This document shows, piece after piece, positions 9,417 through 17,613 of a stretch of 64,000 nt of DNA (position 1 is its first letter; each line of letters opens with the position of its first letter). The stretch spans positions 558,001 to 622,000 of the forward strand of contig NZ_CP087184.1 in assembly GCF_024749045.1 (NCBI RefSeq). The letters run 5' to 3'. Source of the stretch: Pseudomonas sp. B21-028. GTDB taxonomy: Bacteria; Pseudomonadota; Gammaproteobacteria; Pseudomonadales; Pseudomonadaceae. Both the position numbers and the translations under genes were made by a program. The notes under the pieces are model-generated. The model was not told the DNA's origin and made no database searches. It worked only from the letters and a program-made list of their open reading frames with translations.

Positions 9417-9534
9417 TCTTATTAACGGTCGGTTGAAGTAACCCCCTCAAGTCATGGTTTGCTCGGCGAGTAAGTCGGCATGGGTGACCTGGTGCGGCAG
9501 AGCGGGTGAATCACTACCGCGGGAGACGTTCGGT

Positions 9535-10143
9535 ATGGACAGGATGTCAAAGGTATCGTCGCGGCAGTCGCCTGCTCAGTCATGCGCGCAGACGGTCTCC
9601 CCGCAGGCTCGGGCGACCATCAAGTCTCAACGACCGCAGTGTTTCTGGCTGACCGGGCTATCCGGGGCGGGCAAGTCTACATTGGCTAACGCGCTGGAAT
9701 TACGGTTACACGAACAAGGCTTGCATACGTCCCTGCTCGACGGCGACCTCCTGCGCCAGGGGTTGTGCCGAGGGTTGGGGATGGATGCCGAGTCCCGTCG
9801 GGAGAATATTCGGCGTATCGCTGAGGTGGCACGGCTCATGGTCGACGCCGGCCTGATCGTCATCGTTGCGGCGATCTCCCCCTTTAGAGCGGACCGTGAG
9901 GCCGCTCGGCAATTATTTGCCCAGGGGGTTTTTCTTGAAGTTTATGTAAGCACACCTTTCGAGGTCTGTTCCCAGCGTGACCCCAAGGGACTGTACCGGG
10001 AGGCGCGCGCGGGACGGATCAAAAACTTTACTGGGCTCGACAGCCCTTACGAAGCGCCGCTTGCACCGGACTGCCAGATCAATACTTGTGAGGTTGAGCT
10101 GGCCGAGGCCTGTGAGCAGCTATTGGCGCTGCTGCGGCGCTGA
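9535..10143 (+). CDS. cysC: Adenylylsulfate (APS) kinase
   Basis: The product phosphorylates adenosine 5'-phosphosulfate to PAPS with ATP in the cytoplasm. The 202 residues show the full family pattern: Walker A GLSGAGKST at 41-49, LLDGDLLRQGLCRGLG, RRENIRRIAEVARLM, AISPFR containing the conserved Ser, DPKGLYREARAG and KNFTGLDSPYEAP. I chose ATG 9535, which has GGGAG nine bases upstream; a GTG-like start at 9454 would add an unsupported N-terminus. Pseudomonads usually make PAPS for cysteine synthesis through the CysNC fusion encoded elsewhere, so a stand-alone copy between dnpA and hldE suggests PAPS supply for sulfation of a glycan. No sulfotransferase was recognised in the window, so this remains inference. 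Confidence 0.9.
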   Translation: MDRMSKVSSRQSPAQSCAQTVSPQARATIKSQRPQCFWLTGLSGAGKSTLANALELRLHEQGLHTSLLDGDLLRQGLCRGLGMDAESRRENIRRIAEVARLMVDAGLIVIVAAISPFRADREAARQLFAQGVFLEVYVSTPFEVCSQRDPKGLYREARAGRIKNFTGLDSPYEAPLAPDCQINTCEVELAEACEQLLALLRR

Positions 10144-10240
10144 TTTAGCGAGCAGGCATCGCGTGATTCGAACAGTGAGGGAGTAAGTCTGTTGGCGAAG
10201 ATCATGGCAAACAGCTATGAACGAGCCTTTGCAAACCCTG

Positions 10241-10249
10241 TGCTAATAT
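10241..10249 (+). promoter_or_regulatory. Putative extended -10 element upstream of hldE
   Basis: The sequence TGCTAATAT lies 35 bases before the hldE ATG and matches an extended -10 promoter. No convincing -35 hexamer is visible. The 140-base gap after cysC makes an independent hldE promoter plausible. Confidence 0.35.
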
Positions 10250-10283
10250 CGCGCCCCTGTTCATTTTGTATGTGGGATGCTCC

Positions 10284-11705
10284 ATGAAGTTGTCCATGCC
10301 GCGATTCGATCAAGCCCCCGTTCTGGTGGTCGGCGATGTCATGCTCGACCGCTATTGGCATGGCGGTACCTCACGGATCTCCCCTGAGGCACCGGTACCG
10401 GTGGTCAAGGTCGAGCACATCGAGGACCGCCCTGGTGGCGCCGCCAACGTCGCCCTGAACATTGCTGCCCTCGGCGCACCGGCCTCCCTGGTGGGCGTGA
10501 CCGGCGACGATGAGGCCGCCGACACCCTTAGCAACAGCCTCAAGGGGGCCGGGGTGCGGGCGATCTTCCAGCGCATTGCGCATCAGCCAACCATCGTCAA
10601 GCTGCGGGTCATGAGTCGGCACCAGCAACTGCTGCGGATCGATTTCGAAGAGCTTTTCGCCACTGATCCCCTGGCCCTGGGTGCCGAAGTCGATCAGTTG
10701 CTTGAGGGCGTCAAGGTGCTGGTGCTGTCTGACTACGGCAAAGGCGCGTTGAAAAACAACCAATCGCTGATCCAGGCCGCCCGTGCCCGTGGCATTCCGG
10801 TACTGGCCGACCCCAAGGGCAAGGATTTTTCCATTTACCGGGGTGCTAGCCTGATCACGCCGAACCTCAGTGAGTTCGAAACCATCGTTGGCGGTTGCGT
10901 CGACGAGCATGAACTGGTGAGCAAGGGCGCGCAGCTGATGCACGACCTGGACCTCGGTGCTTTGCTGGTGACCCGTGGCGAGCACGGCATGACTTTGCTG
11001 CGTCCCGGTCACCCGGCGTTGCACTTGCCGGCCCGCGCCCGTGAAGTGTTCGACGTGACGGGTGCCGGCGATACAGTGATTTCCACCCTGGCCGCGGCGA
11101 TTGCCGCTGGCGAGGAGCTGCCCCATGCGGTGGCCCTGGCAAACCTGGCGGCGGGCATCGTCGTCGGCAAGCTCGGTACGGCGGCCATCAGCGCGCCGGA
11201 ACTGCGTCGTGCCATTCAGCGCGAGGAAGGCTCCGAGCGCGGCGTACTGGGTCTAGAACAACTGCTGCTGGCCGTTGACGATGCCCGTGCCCACAACGAA
11301 AGAATCGTCTTTACCAATGGCTGTTTTGACATTCTGCACGCGGGCCATGTGACCTACCTGGAGCAGGCCCGCGCCCAGGGCGATCGCCTGATCGTTGCGG
11401 TCAATGACGATGCCTCGGTGAGCCGACTCAAAGGCCCTGGCCGCCCGATCAACAGCGTAGATCGGCGCATGGCGGTGCTGGCCGGTCTTGGCGCGGTGGA
11501 TTGGGTGATCAGCTTCAGCGAAGGCACGCCGGAGAATCTGTTGCGCCAGGTCAAGCCGGATGTGCTGGTCAAGGGGGGCGACTATGGGATCGATCAGGTC
11601 GTGGGAGCAGACATTGTCGCTGCGTACGGCGGCACCGTGAAGGTCTTGGGGCTGGTGGAAAACAGTTCGACGACGGCGATTGTCGAAAAGATCCGCAATC
11701 GTTGA
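10284..11705 (+). CDS. hldE: Bifunctional D-beta-D-heptose 7-phosphate kinase / 1-phosphate adenylyltransferase
   Basis: HldE (RfaE) carries out two steps of ADP-heptose synthesis for the LPS inner core, in the cytoplasm. The 473-residue protein has an N-terminal ribokinase-type domain (about 1-320) with GDVMLDRYWHG, RPGGAANVA and the catalytic DVTGAGDT, then a C-terminal nucleotidyltransferase domain from about residue 341 with FTNGCFDILHAGH (HxGH) and VKGGDY. Length equals the usual 470-477. I chose ATG 10284 since it gives the standard MKLSMPRFDQ N-terminus; the frame six codons longer has no benefit. It is the best conserved gene of the cluster and anchors identification of the region. 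An extended -10 element lies upstream. Confidence 0.96.
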   Translation: MKLSMPRFDQAPVLVVGDVMLDRYWHGGTSRISPEAPVPVVKVEHIEDRPGGAANVALNIAALGAPASLVGVTGDDEAADTLSNSLKGAGVRAIFQRIAHQPTIVKLRVMSRHQQLLRIDFEELFATDPLALGAEVDQLLEGVKVLVLSDYGKGALKNNQSLIQAARARGIPVLADPKGKDFSIYRGASLITPNLSEFETIVGGCVDEHELVSKGAQLMHDLDLGALLVTRGEHGMTLLRPGHPALHLPARAREVFDVTGAGDTVISTLAAAIAAGEELPHAVALANLAAGIVVGKLGTAAISAPELRRAIQREEGSERGVLGLEQLLLAVDDARAHNERIVFTNGCFDILHAGHVTYLEQARAQGDRLIVAVNDDASVSRLKGPGRPINSVDRRMAVLAGLGAVDWVISFSEGTPENLLRQVKPDVLVKGGDYGIDQVVGADIVAAYGGTVKVLGLVENSSTTAIVEKIRNR

Positions 11706-11805
11706 CGGACTGCCGCACGCCGAAAAGCTCCGGCACAACGACTCTGCTTGGGATGATGAATCTTCCCATGAATTTAAGCTTTTTCGCCCTCTGGTTGATT
11801 AGTTT

Positions 11806-12780
11806 ATGAAAGTCATGCTGTTGGTGATGGATGAGCAGCGGGTGATCCTTGATCGCCTCTATGAGGTCGTGCAAAAGAACTGCGACGATTGCACCATTTA
11901 TCGCCTGAGTAAGCAGCAGCAGATGAACCTTGGCCGATTCCTGGTCTCGGTCAATCACGAGAGCTTCGATCGGGTTGTGATTTTTTCCCGGGTAAAACGC
12001 TTGGTCCGGCAACTGAGGGTATTGAAGTGCGTGCCCGGGTTGATCTTCCTTGAGCACGACGCTTATCAGAACTACATGAGCGAGAGTAAATACAAGGGCG
12101 TCTACTCGCGCCTGTACCGCCGTCTGCCGAGTTGCCGAGCTCTGGTCTCGGGGGCTTTGGTAGCTCGTCGGATGCAAGCGGAGGGCATCGATGCGGTGTT
12201 CGTTTCCAAGGGTTATGACGAGCAGATGTTGGGTAATACCGGCAAGGAGCGCGACATTCCCATTGGTTTCCTCGGCAGCCTCAAGAGCACCGAATACGCT
12301 CAGCGCAAGGCACTGCTTGAGTCCCTGGCCCGGCGGACCGGGATGCTGGTAGCCCGTACGAAGTCAGGTAACGAGTATCTGGAAACGCTTAATCGCATCA
12401 AGATATTCGTCAGCGCTGACCTGGGCATGGGGGAGTTCATGATCAAGAACTTCGAAGCCATGGCGTGTGGTTGCGTGCTATTGGCCTGGAGCCAAGGTGA
12501 AGAGGATGAATTACTTGGCTTCAGGGACATGGAGAACGTCGTTTTCTACCGTTCCGAGGAAGAGGCGGTGCATAAGCTGGAGCTACTGCAGCGGGATCCG
12601 GAACTGGCGGCGCGGATTGCCCATAGCGGCCAGGCCTTTGCCGAGAGCCGATATTCTTTCGCCCGCGTAGGGCAGACCTTGGCCGCCGAGATTCAGCGCG
12701 AAATGCGGACCTGGCAACCACCTTCGGCGCTTGTCCGCTGGTGGGTCAAGTTGCGCTACGGCATGAACGTACCGGAATAG
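11806..12780 (+). CDS. Putative family 1-type glycosyltransferase
   Basis: A 324-residue cytoplasmic protein, probably a GT-B glycosyltransferase of the short DUF3880/Glyco_trans_1_2 kind. The C-terminal half has IKIFVSADLGMGEFMIKNFE followed by AMACGCVLLAW, the donor-binding loop with a Glu and the small-residue turn that ends in a Gly-Cys pair, then RSEEEAVHKLELLQRDPE. The N-terminal half is a Rossmann-like region with FLEHDAYQNYM. ATG 11806 follows hldE by 100 bases. Codon use is slightly less GC-rich than hldE, in keeping with an accessory surface gene. Donor and acceptor are unknown; an LPS core or O-antigen function is inferred from location. Confidence 0.75.
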   Translation: MKVMLLVMDEQRVILDRLYEVVQKNCDDCTIYRLSKQQQMNLGRFLVSVNHESFDRVVIFSRVKRLVRQLRVLKCVPGLIFLEHDAYQNYMSESKYKGVYSRLYRRLPSCRALVSGALVARRMQAEGIDAVFVSKGYDEQMLGNTGKERDIPIGFLGSLKSTEYAQRKALLESLARRTGMLVARTKSGNEYLETLNRIKIFVSADLGMGEFMIKNFEAMACGCVLLAWSQGEEDELLGFRDMENVVFYRSEEEAVHKLELLQRDPELAARIAHSGQAFAESRYSFARVGQTLAAEIQREMRTWQPPSALVRWWVKLRYGMNVPE

Positions 12781-12784
12781 ACAC

Positions 12785-13486
12785 ATGGATCAAACCGTTC
12801 GCCCGCGTGACGAAATGTCGCTCGACGAATTGCCAGGCGGCCACCAATCGGTTTTGGGTGCGTTGCCCCAGGCATTGAAGGATTGCCTGGCCAAGGCTTC
12901 TCGGGTGGTGCTTGTGGCAAATAATCCGGCAATCACCGAAGCCGACTTCCGGGCGCTCGATATCGGCAGCGATGATGTGGTCGTGACATTCAACACTTGC
13001 ATGAAGGCGGCGTTTCTCACTCCGCAGAGCGTCAATGTGTTCGTACACGGCTTCAATGCACCCGACGCGTATTTTTTCGGCTTGCCCTACAAACTCCAGG
13101 TGCAGCGATTGTTCGAACTACCTGGAGCGCGTTGCTTCACGATGCTGGTGGGGTGCACCGGAGCCATGTCTCCACTGCCAGGCGTCGCGCTTTATCAGGA
13201 GCGCATTCCACTGCCACCTTTGTGGAACTACCCCGTCGACAGGGTGGACGGTAAGCGCTACGTCGGTCCGTCTACCGGTTTCAATGCGTTGGTGGTGTTC
13301 GATTGGCTTCGTGGGCATGCGGGGTATACCTACCGATTGATGACCCTGGGGTTTTCCAACGAGGCGGGAAAATTCTGGAGCGGGCACGCCTGGGAATATG
13401 AGCGACAATGGCTCCTCGAAGCCGATGTGACCGTCGTGCCGTTGCAGCACAGGCGTTGGTGGCAAGGATGGTTTCGTCGCCGCTGA
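12785..13486 (+). CDS. GT29-like (sialyltransferase-type) glycosyltransferase
   Basis: A 233-residue protein without a recognised close homologue in my memory, but with all the short motifs that define family GT29. An L-like stretch VVLVANNPAI...DDVVVTFN lies at residues 41-70. An S-like motif GPSTGFNALVVFDWL with a Gly-Phe pair (LGF) covers 161-190. A VS-like H-x4-E is seen at His201 and Glu206. GT29 enzymes use CMP-sialic acid or, in plants, probably CMP-Kdo. The gene starts four bases after the upstream transferase and is surrounded by LPS genes, so transfer of a CMP-activated sugar (Kdo or a nonulosonate) to a surface glycan is a reasonable inference. There is no signal peptide or membrane anchor. 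Spacing between motifs is shorter than in animal enzymes. Confidence 0.7.
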   Translation: MDQTVRPRDEMSLDELPGGHQSVLGALPQALKDCLAKASRVVLVANNPAITEADFRALDIGSDDVVVTFNTCMKAAFLTPQSVNVFVHGFNAPDAYFFGLPYKLQVQRLFELPGARCFTMLVGCTGAMSPLPGVALYQERIPLPPLWNYPVDRVDGKRYVGPSTGFNALVVFDWLRGHAGYTYRLMTLGFSNEAGKFWSGHAWEYERQWLLEADVTVVPLQHRRWWQGWFRRR

Positions 13487-13560
13487 GTGACATCAGGTCA
13501 GGTTGCAAGGCCCGTTGGGGCGCATTGGGCTAGTTCTATTTTTACGACAGGGCAGGACGC

Positions 13561-14367
13561 GTGTTGAAAGTTGCGGTGGCATTTTTTGGTATTCCAAGAA
13601 ACTCGCAGATCTGTTTCCCTTCCATTCGGGAAAACGTCCTGGAGCAGATCCCGGCGGGCAGCGAAGTGCAGTGTTTTTACCACCTGTACAAGGTCGACGA
13701 AATTCACAATCCGCGTTCTGGCGAGCAAGGTGAACTGAGTGCAGGCAACTATGCACCGTTCGACACCATGATGGGCCGACTCGATTCTACCCAAGGCGTT
13801 CTGGAGCGTTGGGATTTCGAACGGGTCAAGGCTTTGGGGGACACCTGGGCAGACGGATACGCTTCGCTCAGGAATCTGATTTATCAGCTCAACTCCTTGT
13901 ACAGCGTGACGGAAATGATGGAGTCGTTCGACCCGGATTTTGTTGTGTTCGTACGTCCCGATAATTTCTACCACACCGCACTTCCAACATACGTGTTTGG
14001 GCATGCCAACGTACGCCGATCGAATGCCTACATTCCGGATTGGCAATGGTGGGGCGGGTTGAACGATCGCTTTGCGATCTGTGGACGTGATGCTTACCTG
14101 GCCTATGGCAAGCGTATCGAGCGCATTTTTGACTTCTGCAAGGCGACGGGTAGAAAACTGCATTCCGAGCGGTTGCTCAAATACGCGTTGCAGCAGGCAC
14201 GAGTCAGGATATGCACGCTGCCTACTACCGCTTCACGGGTGCGAATCAATGGCGCCTTTGCCGAGGAGTCGTTCTCATCCAAGCGCGGTATGGGGAAACG
14301 CGAGAATCGTTTTTTTCATTTGTTCGCTCAATGTCGCACCTACATTGATAAGCGGCGCCCGACTTGA
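13561..14367 (+). CDS. Putative surface-glycan glycosyltransferase
   Basis: A 268-residue protein I do not recognise precisely. It begins with a beta-strand/loop AVAFFGIPRNS typical of nucleotide-sugar binding folds. FDPDFVVFVRPDNFYH resembles the R-x-D metal/donor motif of several GT-A-like bacterial proteins. GGLNDRFAICGRDAYLAYGKR followed by LHSERLLKYAL matches the late region of that group, where an acid binds the acceptor. The start is GTG 13561 or TTG 13564; an AGGA sits just upstream and there is no early in-frame ATG. It is the third gene of the accessory run after hldE, 74 bases behind the GT29-like gene. The convergent gene at 14370 ends two bases away. Confidence 0.6.
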   Translation: MLKVAVAFFGIPRNSQICFPSIRENVLEQIPAGSEVQCFYHLYKVDEIHNPRSGEQGELSAGNYAPFDTMMGRLDSTQGVLERWDFERVKALGDTWADGYASLRNLIYQLNSLYSVTEMMESFDPDFVVFVRPDNFYHTALPTYVFGHANVRRSNAYIPDWQWWGGLNDRFAICGRDAYLAYGKRIERIFDFCKATGRKLHSERLLKYALQQARVRICTLPTTASRVRINGAFAEESFSSKRGMGKRENRFFHLFAQCRTYIDKRRPT

Positions 14368-14369
14368 TG

Positions 14370-15335
14370 TCATTTTTGTAGCGTGCCGCGAACCATGCGC
14401 ATCAGGCCCATGGCCTTTGTGCGGAGCTTGGTCAGGCCCGGGCGGCGAGGGGAGGTTGTTGCCAGCCCTTGGTTCGCGATCCAATCCTTCCAGCGAATGC
14501 GCTCTTCGCGAACGACCCATCCATCCTGGGTAGCAAAGCTTTCTGCCAAGTGCAGGCCGCGTGTGCCGGCCGGGACGAGTTGGTCACGTTTAAGCGTATA
14601 AAGTTCTCCGGTCGGTTGACCGTCGCGCAGCGGCATCAGGTAGAGATCGGGACGCTTGCGGTCCAGGCGAGCGACCAACTGGTCGCCCTCCAGGCGCTCA
14701 TCGACGTGAAACAGGCTCAGGGACTTGGCTTCCTTGGGCACTTCCAGGCGCAAATCGTAAATCAACTGCAGTGAAGCCGTCGGCAGATGCACGTAAGCCC
14801 GTGGCCGCTCGATCAATTGCAGATTGGCGCTGCGCACCGGACGGGCCGAGCCCGACAGCGGTGTCAGCCGGAATGGCAATGCCTCGCGATAGTGCAACGC
14901 TGTGGCATAGGGCGCTGGCAGCCAGGTGTCGTTGAATCGTCCGCCGAGCCAGCCTTCAGGGGTTTCCAGCAGGCATTCCTCGGCGATTTCACTGATAGCG
15001 GTGAGGAGCGGCAAGTTCAGTTCGTGGGCCGGGACGTAACCGGAAATCAGCTTGAGCACCACATCTCCGCGATCCTGCCGACGCTGGCGCACCAATACCC
15101 AATAGTCGCGGTTTTGCCACTGCAGGGTCAGGCGCACCGAGACCCCCAGGTTCGCCAGTTCCAGGGAAAAACGTTCGGCATCGGCCACCGTCACGGGGCG
15201 GCGGCGCTGCAAGGTCTGGGCGAAATTCAGCGGCATCCCGACGCTCTGGTAGGTCAGACCTTCGGGCGTCGCCTCGACGAACAGCGGCAGGGTCTTGAAG
15301 TTGCTCGGGTTCTTCCTGATGAGCGTGCGCGGCAT
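14370..15335 (-). CDS. Conserved hypothetical protein
   Basis: A 321-residue soluble protein without signal peptide or membrane segments. Comparable proteins in Pseudomonas are annotated only as hypothetical, occasionally as a metal ABC transporter ATPase, but no Walker motifs are present and I reject that label. The stretch LTAISEIAEECLLETPEGWLG near residue 110 has a Glu-rich helix vaguely like a Nudix box, but it lacks the full REUxEExGU order. The ATG at 15335 has AGGAG about six bases upstream. It lies 33 bases downstream of the aldo/keto reductase gene and on the same strand, so the three genes from 17353 to 14370 probably form one operon. Function unknown. Confidence 0.8.
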   Translation of the reverse strand: MPRTLIRKNPSNFKTLPLFVEATPEGLTYQSVGMPLNFAQTLQRRRPVTVADAERFSLELANLGVSVRLTLQWQNRDYWVLVRQRRQDRGDVVLKLISGYVPAHELNLPLLTAISEIAEECLLETPEGWLGGRFNDTWLPAPYATALHYREALPFRLTPLSGSARPVRSANLQLIERPRAYVHLPTASLQLIYDLRLEVPKEAKSLSLFHVDERLEGDQLVARLDRKRPDLYLMPLRDGQPTGELYTLKRDQLVPAGTRGLHLAESFATQDGWVVREERIRWKDWIANQGLATTSPRRPGLTKLRTKAMGLMRMVRGTLQK

Positions 15336-15368
15336 ATCGGCTCCTGCTAAAAAACGCGTGAAGCGGCG

Positions 15369-16181
15369 TCAGTTTTTACGTAGGACCTTGGCTACGGTCG
15401 CGACGTTATGGGCGAGGTGCAGCGGATTGATGGTGCCGACAATAGCACTGGCGATCCCTGGGTGCTCAAACAACAGTTCGAAGCTGGCCTGGACCGGATC
15501 CACCCCGGGGCTCAGGCAGGCGTGACCGCTGGCGAGGGCTTTCTTCACCAGGATGGCTTTGCCGTGCTCGGTAGCGTAGTCAATGACCGCGGTTTCGCTT
15601 CGTTCGTTCAGATTGTAGGTAACCATGGCGCAATCGCCCTGTTCGAGGGCCTTCAGGCCACCCTCGACGGTCTTGCCGGAGAAGCCGAAACCACCGATCT
15701 TGCCCTCGCGCTTGAGCGCCGCCAGGGTTGGGTAGACCTCGCTGTCGTTGAGGATCGCCAGGTCATTACCGTCGGAGTGCACCAGTACCAGATCGATATA
15801 GTCGGTCTCCAGGCGCTTGAGACTGCGCTCCACCGAGAAGCGGGTGTGGGTGGCACTGAAGTCGTGGCGCGACTGCCCGTCGCTGAACTCTTCGCCAACC
15901 TTGCTGACAATCACCCAGTCCTGGCGCTGACCACGCAACAGCGGGCCGAGGCGTTCTTCGCTGCGGCCATAGGCCGGCGCGGTGTCGATGAGGTTGATGC
16001 CCAGGTCGCGCGCCAACTTGAGCAGCATGCGCGCTTCGTCGTCATCGGGAATCCGGAAACCGTTGGGGTACTTGACCCCCTGGTCGCGCCCGAGTTTGAC
16101 GGTGCCCAGGCCCAGGGGAGAAACCTTCGGGCCCTGGGTGCCCAGGGGGCGATAGAAATCGTGCAGGGTCGGTTGGCTCAT
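15369..16181 (-). CDS. Aldo/keto reductase
   Basis: A 270-residue NAD(P)H-dependent oxidoreductase of the aldo/keto reductase superfamily with a TIM-barrel fold. Motifs in order: GLGTVKLGR, NLIDTAPAYGRSE with the catalytic Asp and Tyr, TDYIDLVLVHSDG, in which the usual catalytic His lies in LVHSD, and GFGFSGKTVEG. I set the start at ATG 16181, which gives the normal N-terminus MSQPTLHDFYRPLG; the frame upstream is part of the oxidoreductase gene. It overlaps the FAD oxidoreductase gene by four bases (ATGA), so the pair is translationally coupled. Physiological substrate unknown; the pairing with a DAO-type enzyme suggests a small-molecule redox or repair pathway. Confidence 0.9.
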   Translation of the reverse strand: MSQPTLHDFYRPLGTQGPKVSPLGLGTVKLGRDQGVKYPNGFRIPDDDEARMLLKLARDLGINLIDTAPAYGRSEERLGPLLRGQRQDWVIVSKVGEEFSDGQSRHDFSATHTRFSVERSLKRLETDYIDLVLVHSDGNDLAILNDSEVYPTLAALKREGKIGGFGFSGKTVEGGLKALEQGDCAMVTYNLNERSETAVIDYATEHGKAILVKKALASGHACLSPGVDPVQASFELLFEHPGIASAIVGTINPLHLAHNVATVAKVLRKN

Positions 16182-17353
16182 GGCAGCAACTGCTCCCAGG
16201 CTGGCACGCCCATGGGCGGCTTCGGCAGGTCCGGCAGCGGAGCCGGATGACTGGGGGTGATACCGCCCTGTTGCAGTGCGGCAATCACCCGGTCGGAAAA
16301 GTCCGGGGCCAGGGCCAGCTTGGTTGGCCAGCCCACCAGCAGGCGGTCCTGCTCGGCGAGGAAGGCATTGTCCGGACGGGTCAGGCCTGATTGCAGCGGT
16401 TCGGCGCGATCGACCCGCAGGGTGGCCCATTGCGCGGTGGTGAGGTCGACCCAGGGCAGCAATTGGCCGAGCTCCTTTTGCGCGGCGGCGATCTGCGCGG
16501 CGGGCTCGCGGGCCACGCCCTCGGCTTCGGCGATGTCACCGCCCAGGTACCAGACCCATTGACCATCGGCGGCCGGGTGAGTGGTGACGGTGATACGCGG
16601 TTTCGGCCCGCCTCCCAGGCAATGGGCATACAGCGGCTTGAGGCTCGGTCCCTTGACCAGCACCATGTGCAGCGGTCGGCGCTGCATGGCCGGCTGGTCC
16701 AGGCCCAGGTTTGCGAGCAGGTCGGCGGTACCGGCCCCGGCACTGAGGACAATGCGCTGGGCGCGGATCTCGCGACCGTCAACCTTCAGGCCCACCAGTT
16801 CGCCGGCTTCGCGCAGCGGCTCGATGTGCTGGCCGGCGAGCAGGCTGTCGCCGGCCAGTTCCGCCAGGCGTGCGATCAGGCTGGGGACATCCACCACCAG
16901 TTCGGCCAGGCGATAAACCTTGCCTTTGAAACGCTTGTCCTGCAGGGCCGGTGGCAGTTGTTCACCCTTGACCTGATCGACCCGCCCACGCACGGCCTTG
17001 CTGGCGAAAAAACTGGTGAGATTGCCGGCCAGGGTGCCGGGAGACCACAGGTAATGAGCTTCGGACAGCAGGCGCACGCCGGACAGGTCCAGCTCACCGT
17101 TGCCACCGAGCGCTTCGCGCCAACGGCGCGGCATGTCGGCAATGGCTTCCGAGGCGCCGGTCAGGGCACCATGCAGCGCATACTTGGCGCCGCCATGGAT
17201 GATGCCCTGGGATTTGACGCTCTGCCCGCCGCCGAGGCTGGCACTTTCCACCAGCACGGTCGAATAGCCCTGGCGACGCAGGCGCGCATTCAGCCAGAGG
17301 CCGGCGACTCCGGCGCCGACAATCAGCACGTCGGTGGAAATAACGGATGGCAT
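16178..17353 (-). CDS. FAD-dependent oxidoreductase, DAO family
   Basis: A 391-residue soluble flavoprotein. The N-terminal FAD-binding Rossmann motif is VLIVGAGVAGLW at residues 9-20, followed by the acidic ribose-binding residue in LVESASLGGGQSVKSQG. A second family motif, RIVLSAGAGTADL, is near residue 220, and a C-terminal motif LLVGWPTKLALAP closes the FAD domain. The family includes D-amino acid oxidases and glycerol-3-phosphate dehydrogenases. It is the first gene of the minus-strand trio. The ATG at 17353 is followed by a normal N-terminus. Substrate unknown, as the substrate-binding domain (about 80-180 and 250-320) has no diagnostic motif that I can name. Confidence 0.88.
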   Translation of the reverse strand: MPSVISTDVLIVGAGVAGLWLNARLRRQGYSTVLVESASLGGGQSVKSQGIIHGGAKYALHGALTGASEAIADMPRRWREALGGNGELDLSGVRLLSEAHYLWSPGTLAGNLTSFFASKAVRGRVDQVKGEQLPPALQDKRFKGKVYRLAELVVDVPSLIARLAELAGDSLLAGQHIEPLREAGELVGLKVDGREIRAQRIVLSAGAGTADLLANLGLDQPAMQRRPLHMVLVKGPSLKPLYAHCLGGGPKPRITVTTHPAADGQWVWYLGGDIAEAEGVAREPAAQIAAAQKELGQLLPWVDLTTAQWATLRVDRAEPLQSGLTRPDNAFLAEQDRLLVGWPTKLALAPDFSDRVIAALQQGGITPSHPAPLPDLPKPPMGVPAWEQLLP

Positions 17354-17440
17354 GCAGCGACCTCAGTGTTCAAGACGAAGGCGCAGTATACAGACTCGAT
17401 GAGCTGAGTTTGGCCACCCATTCAGGGGCAACCCGCAAAA

Positions 17441-17584
17441 CTGTGGCGAGGGAGATCTCCTGTGGCGAGGGATTCATCCCCGCTGGGGTGCGCAGCAGCC
17501 CCAAGACCTGATAGCGCGGTGTGCCAGGTAGTTTGAAGGGGGGGCGCTGCGCACCCCAGCGGGGATGAATCCCCTCGCCACAAC
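17441..17584. repeat. Long hairpin repeat, copy A (REPIN-like)
   Basis: Two arms of about 35 bases, 17461-17494 and 17548-17582, are inverted complements apart from one missing G. They enclose a 53-base spacer. A truncated extra copy of the arm tip (ctgtggcgaggg) precedes it at 17441. Nearly the same element occurs at 20251-20396, and the arm tip recurs in the hairpin at 39832. It fills the gap between the FAD oxidoreductase gene and emrE and might also stop transcription of emrE. Confidence 0.85.
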
Positions 17585-17613
17585 TGTATTAAATACCCGG
17601 TGCTCGGTGTTCC

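Noticed and set aside
14370..15335. Annotation of the conserved hypothetical as an ABC transporter ATPase or Nudix enzyme
   Set aside because: No Walker A/B or signature motif, and the Nudix-like helix lacks the required residue order.
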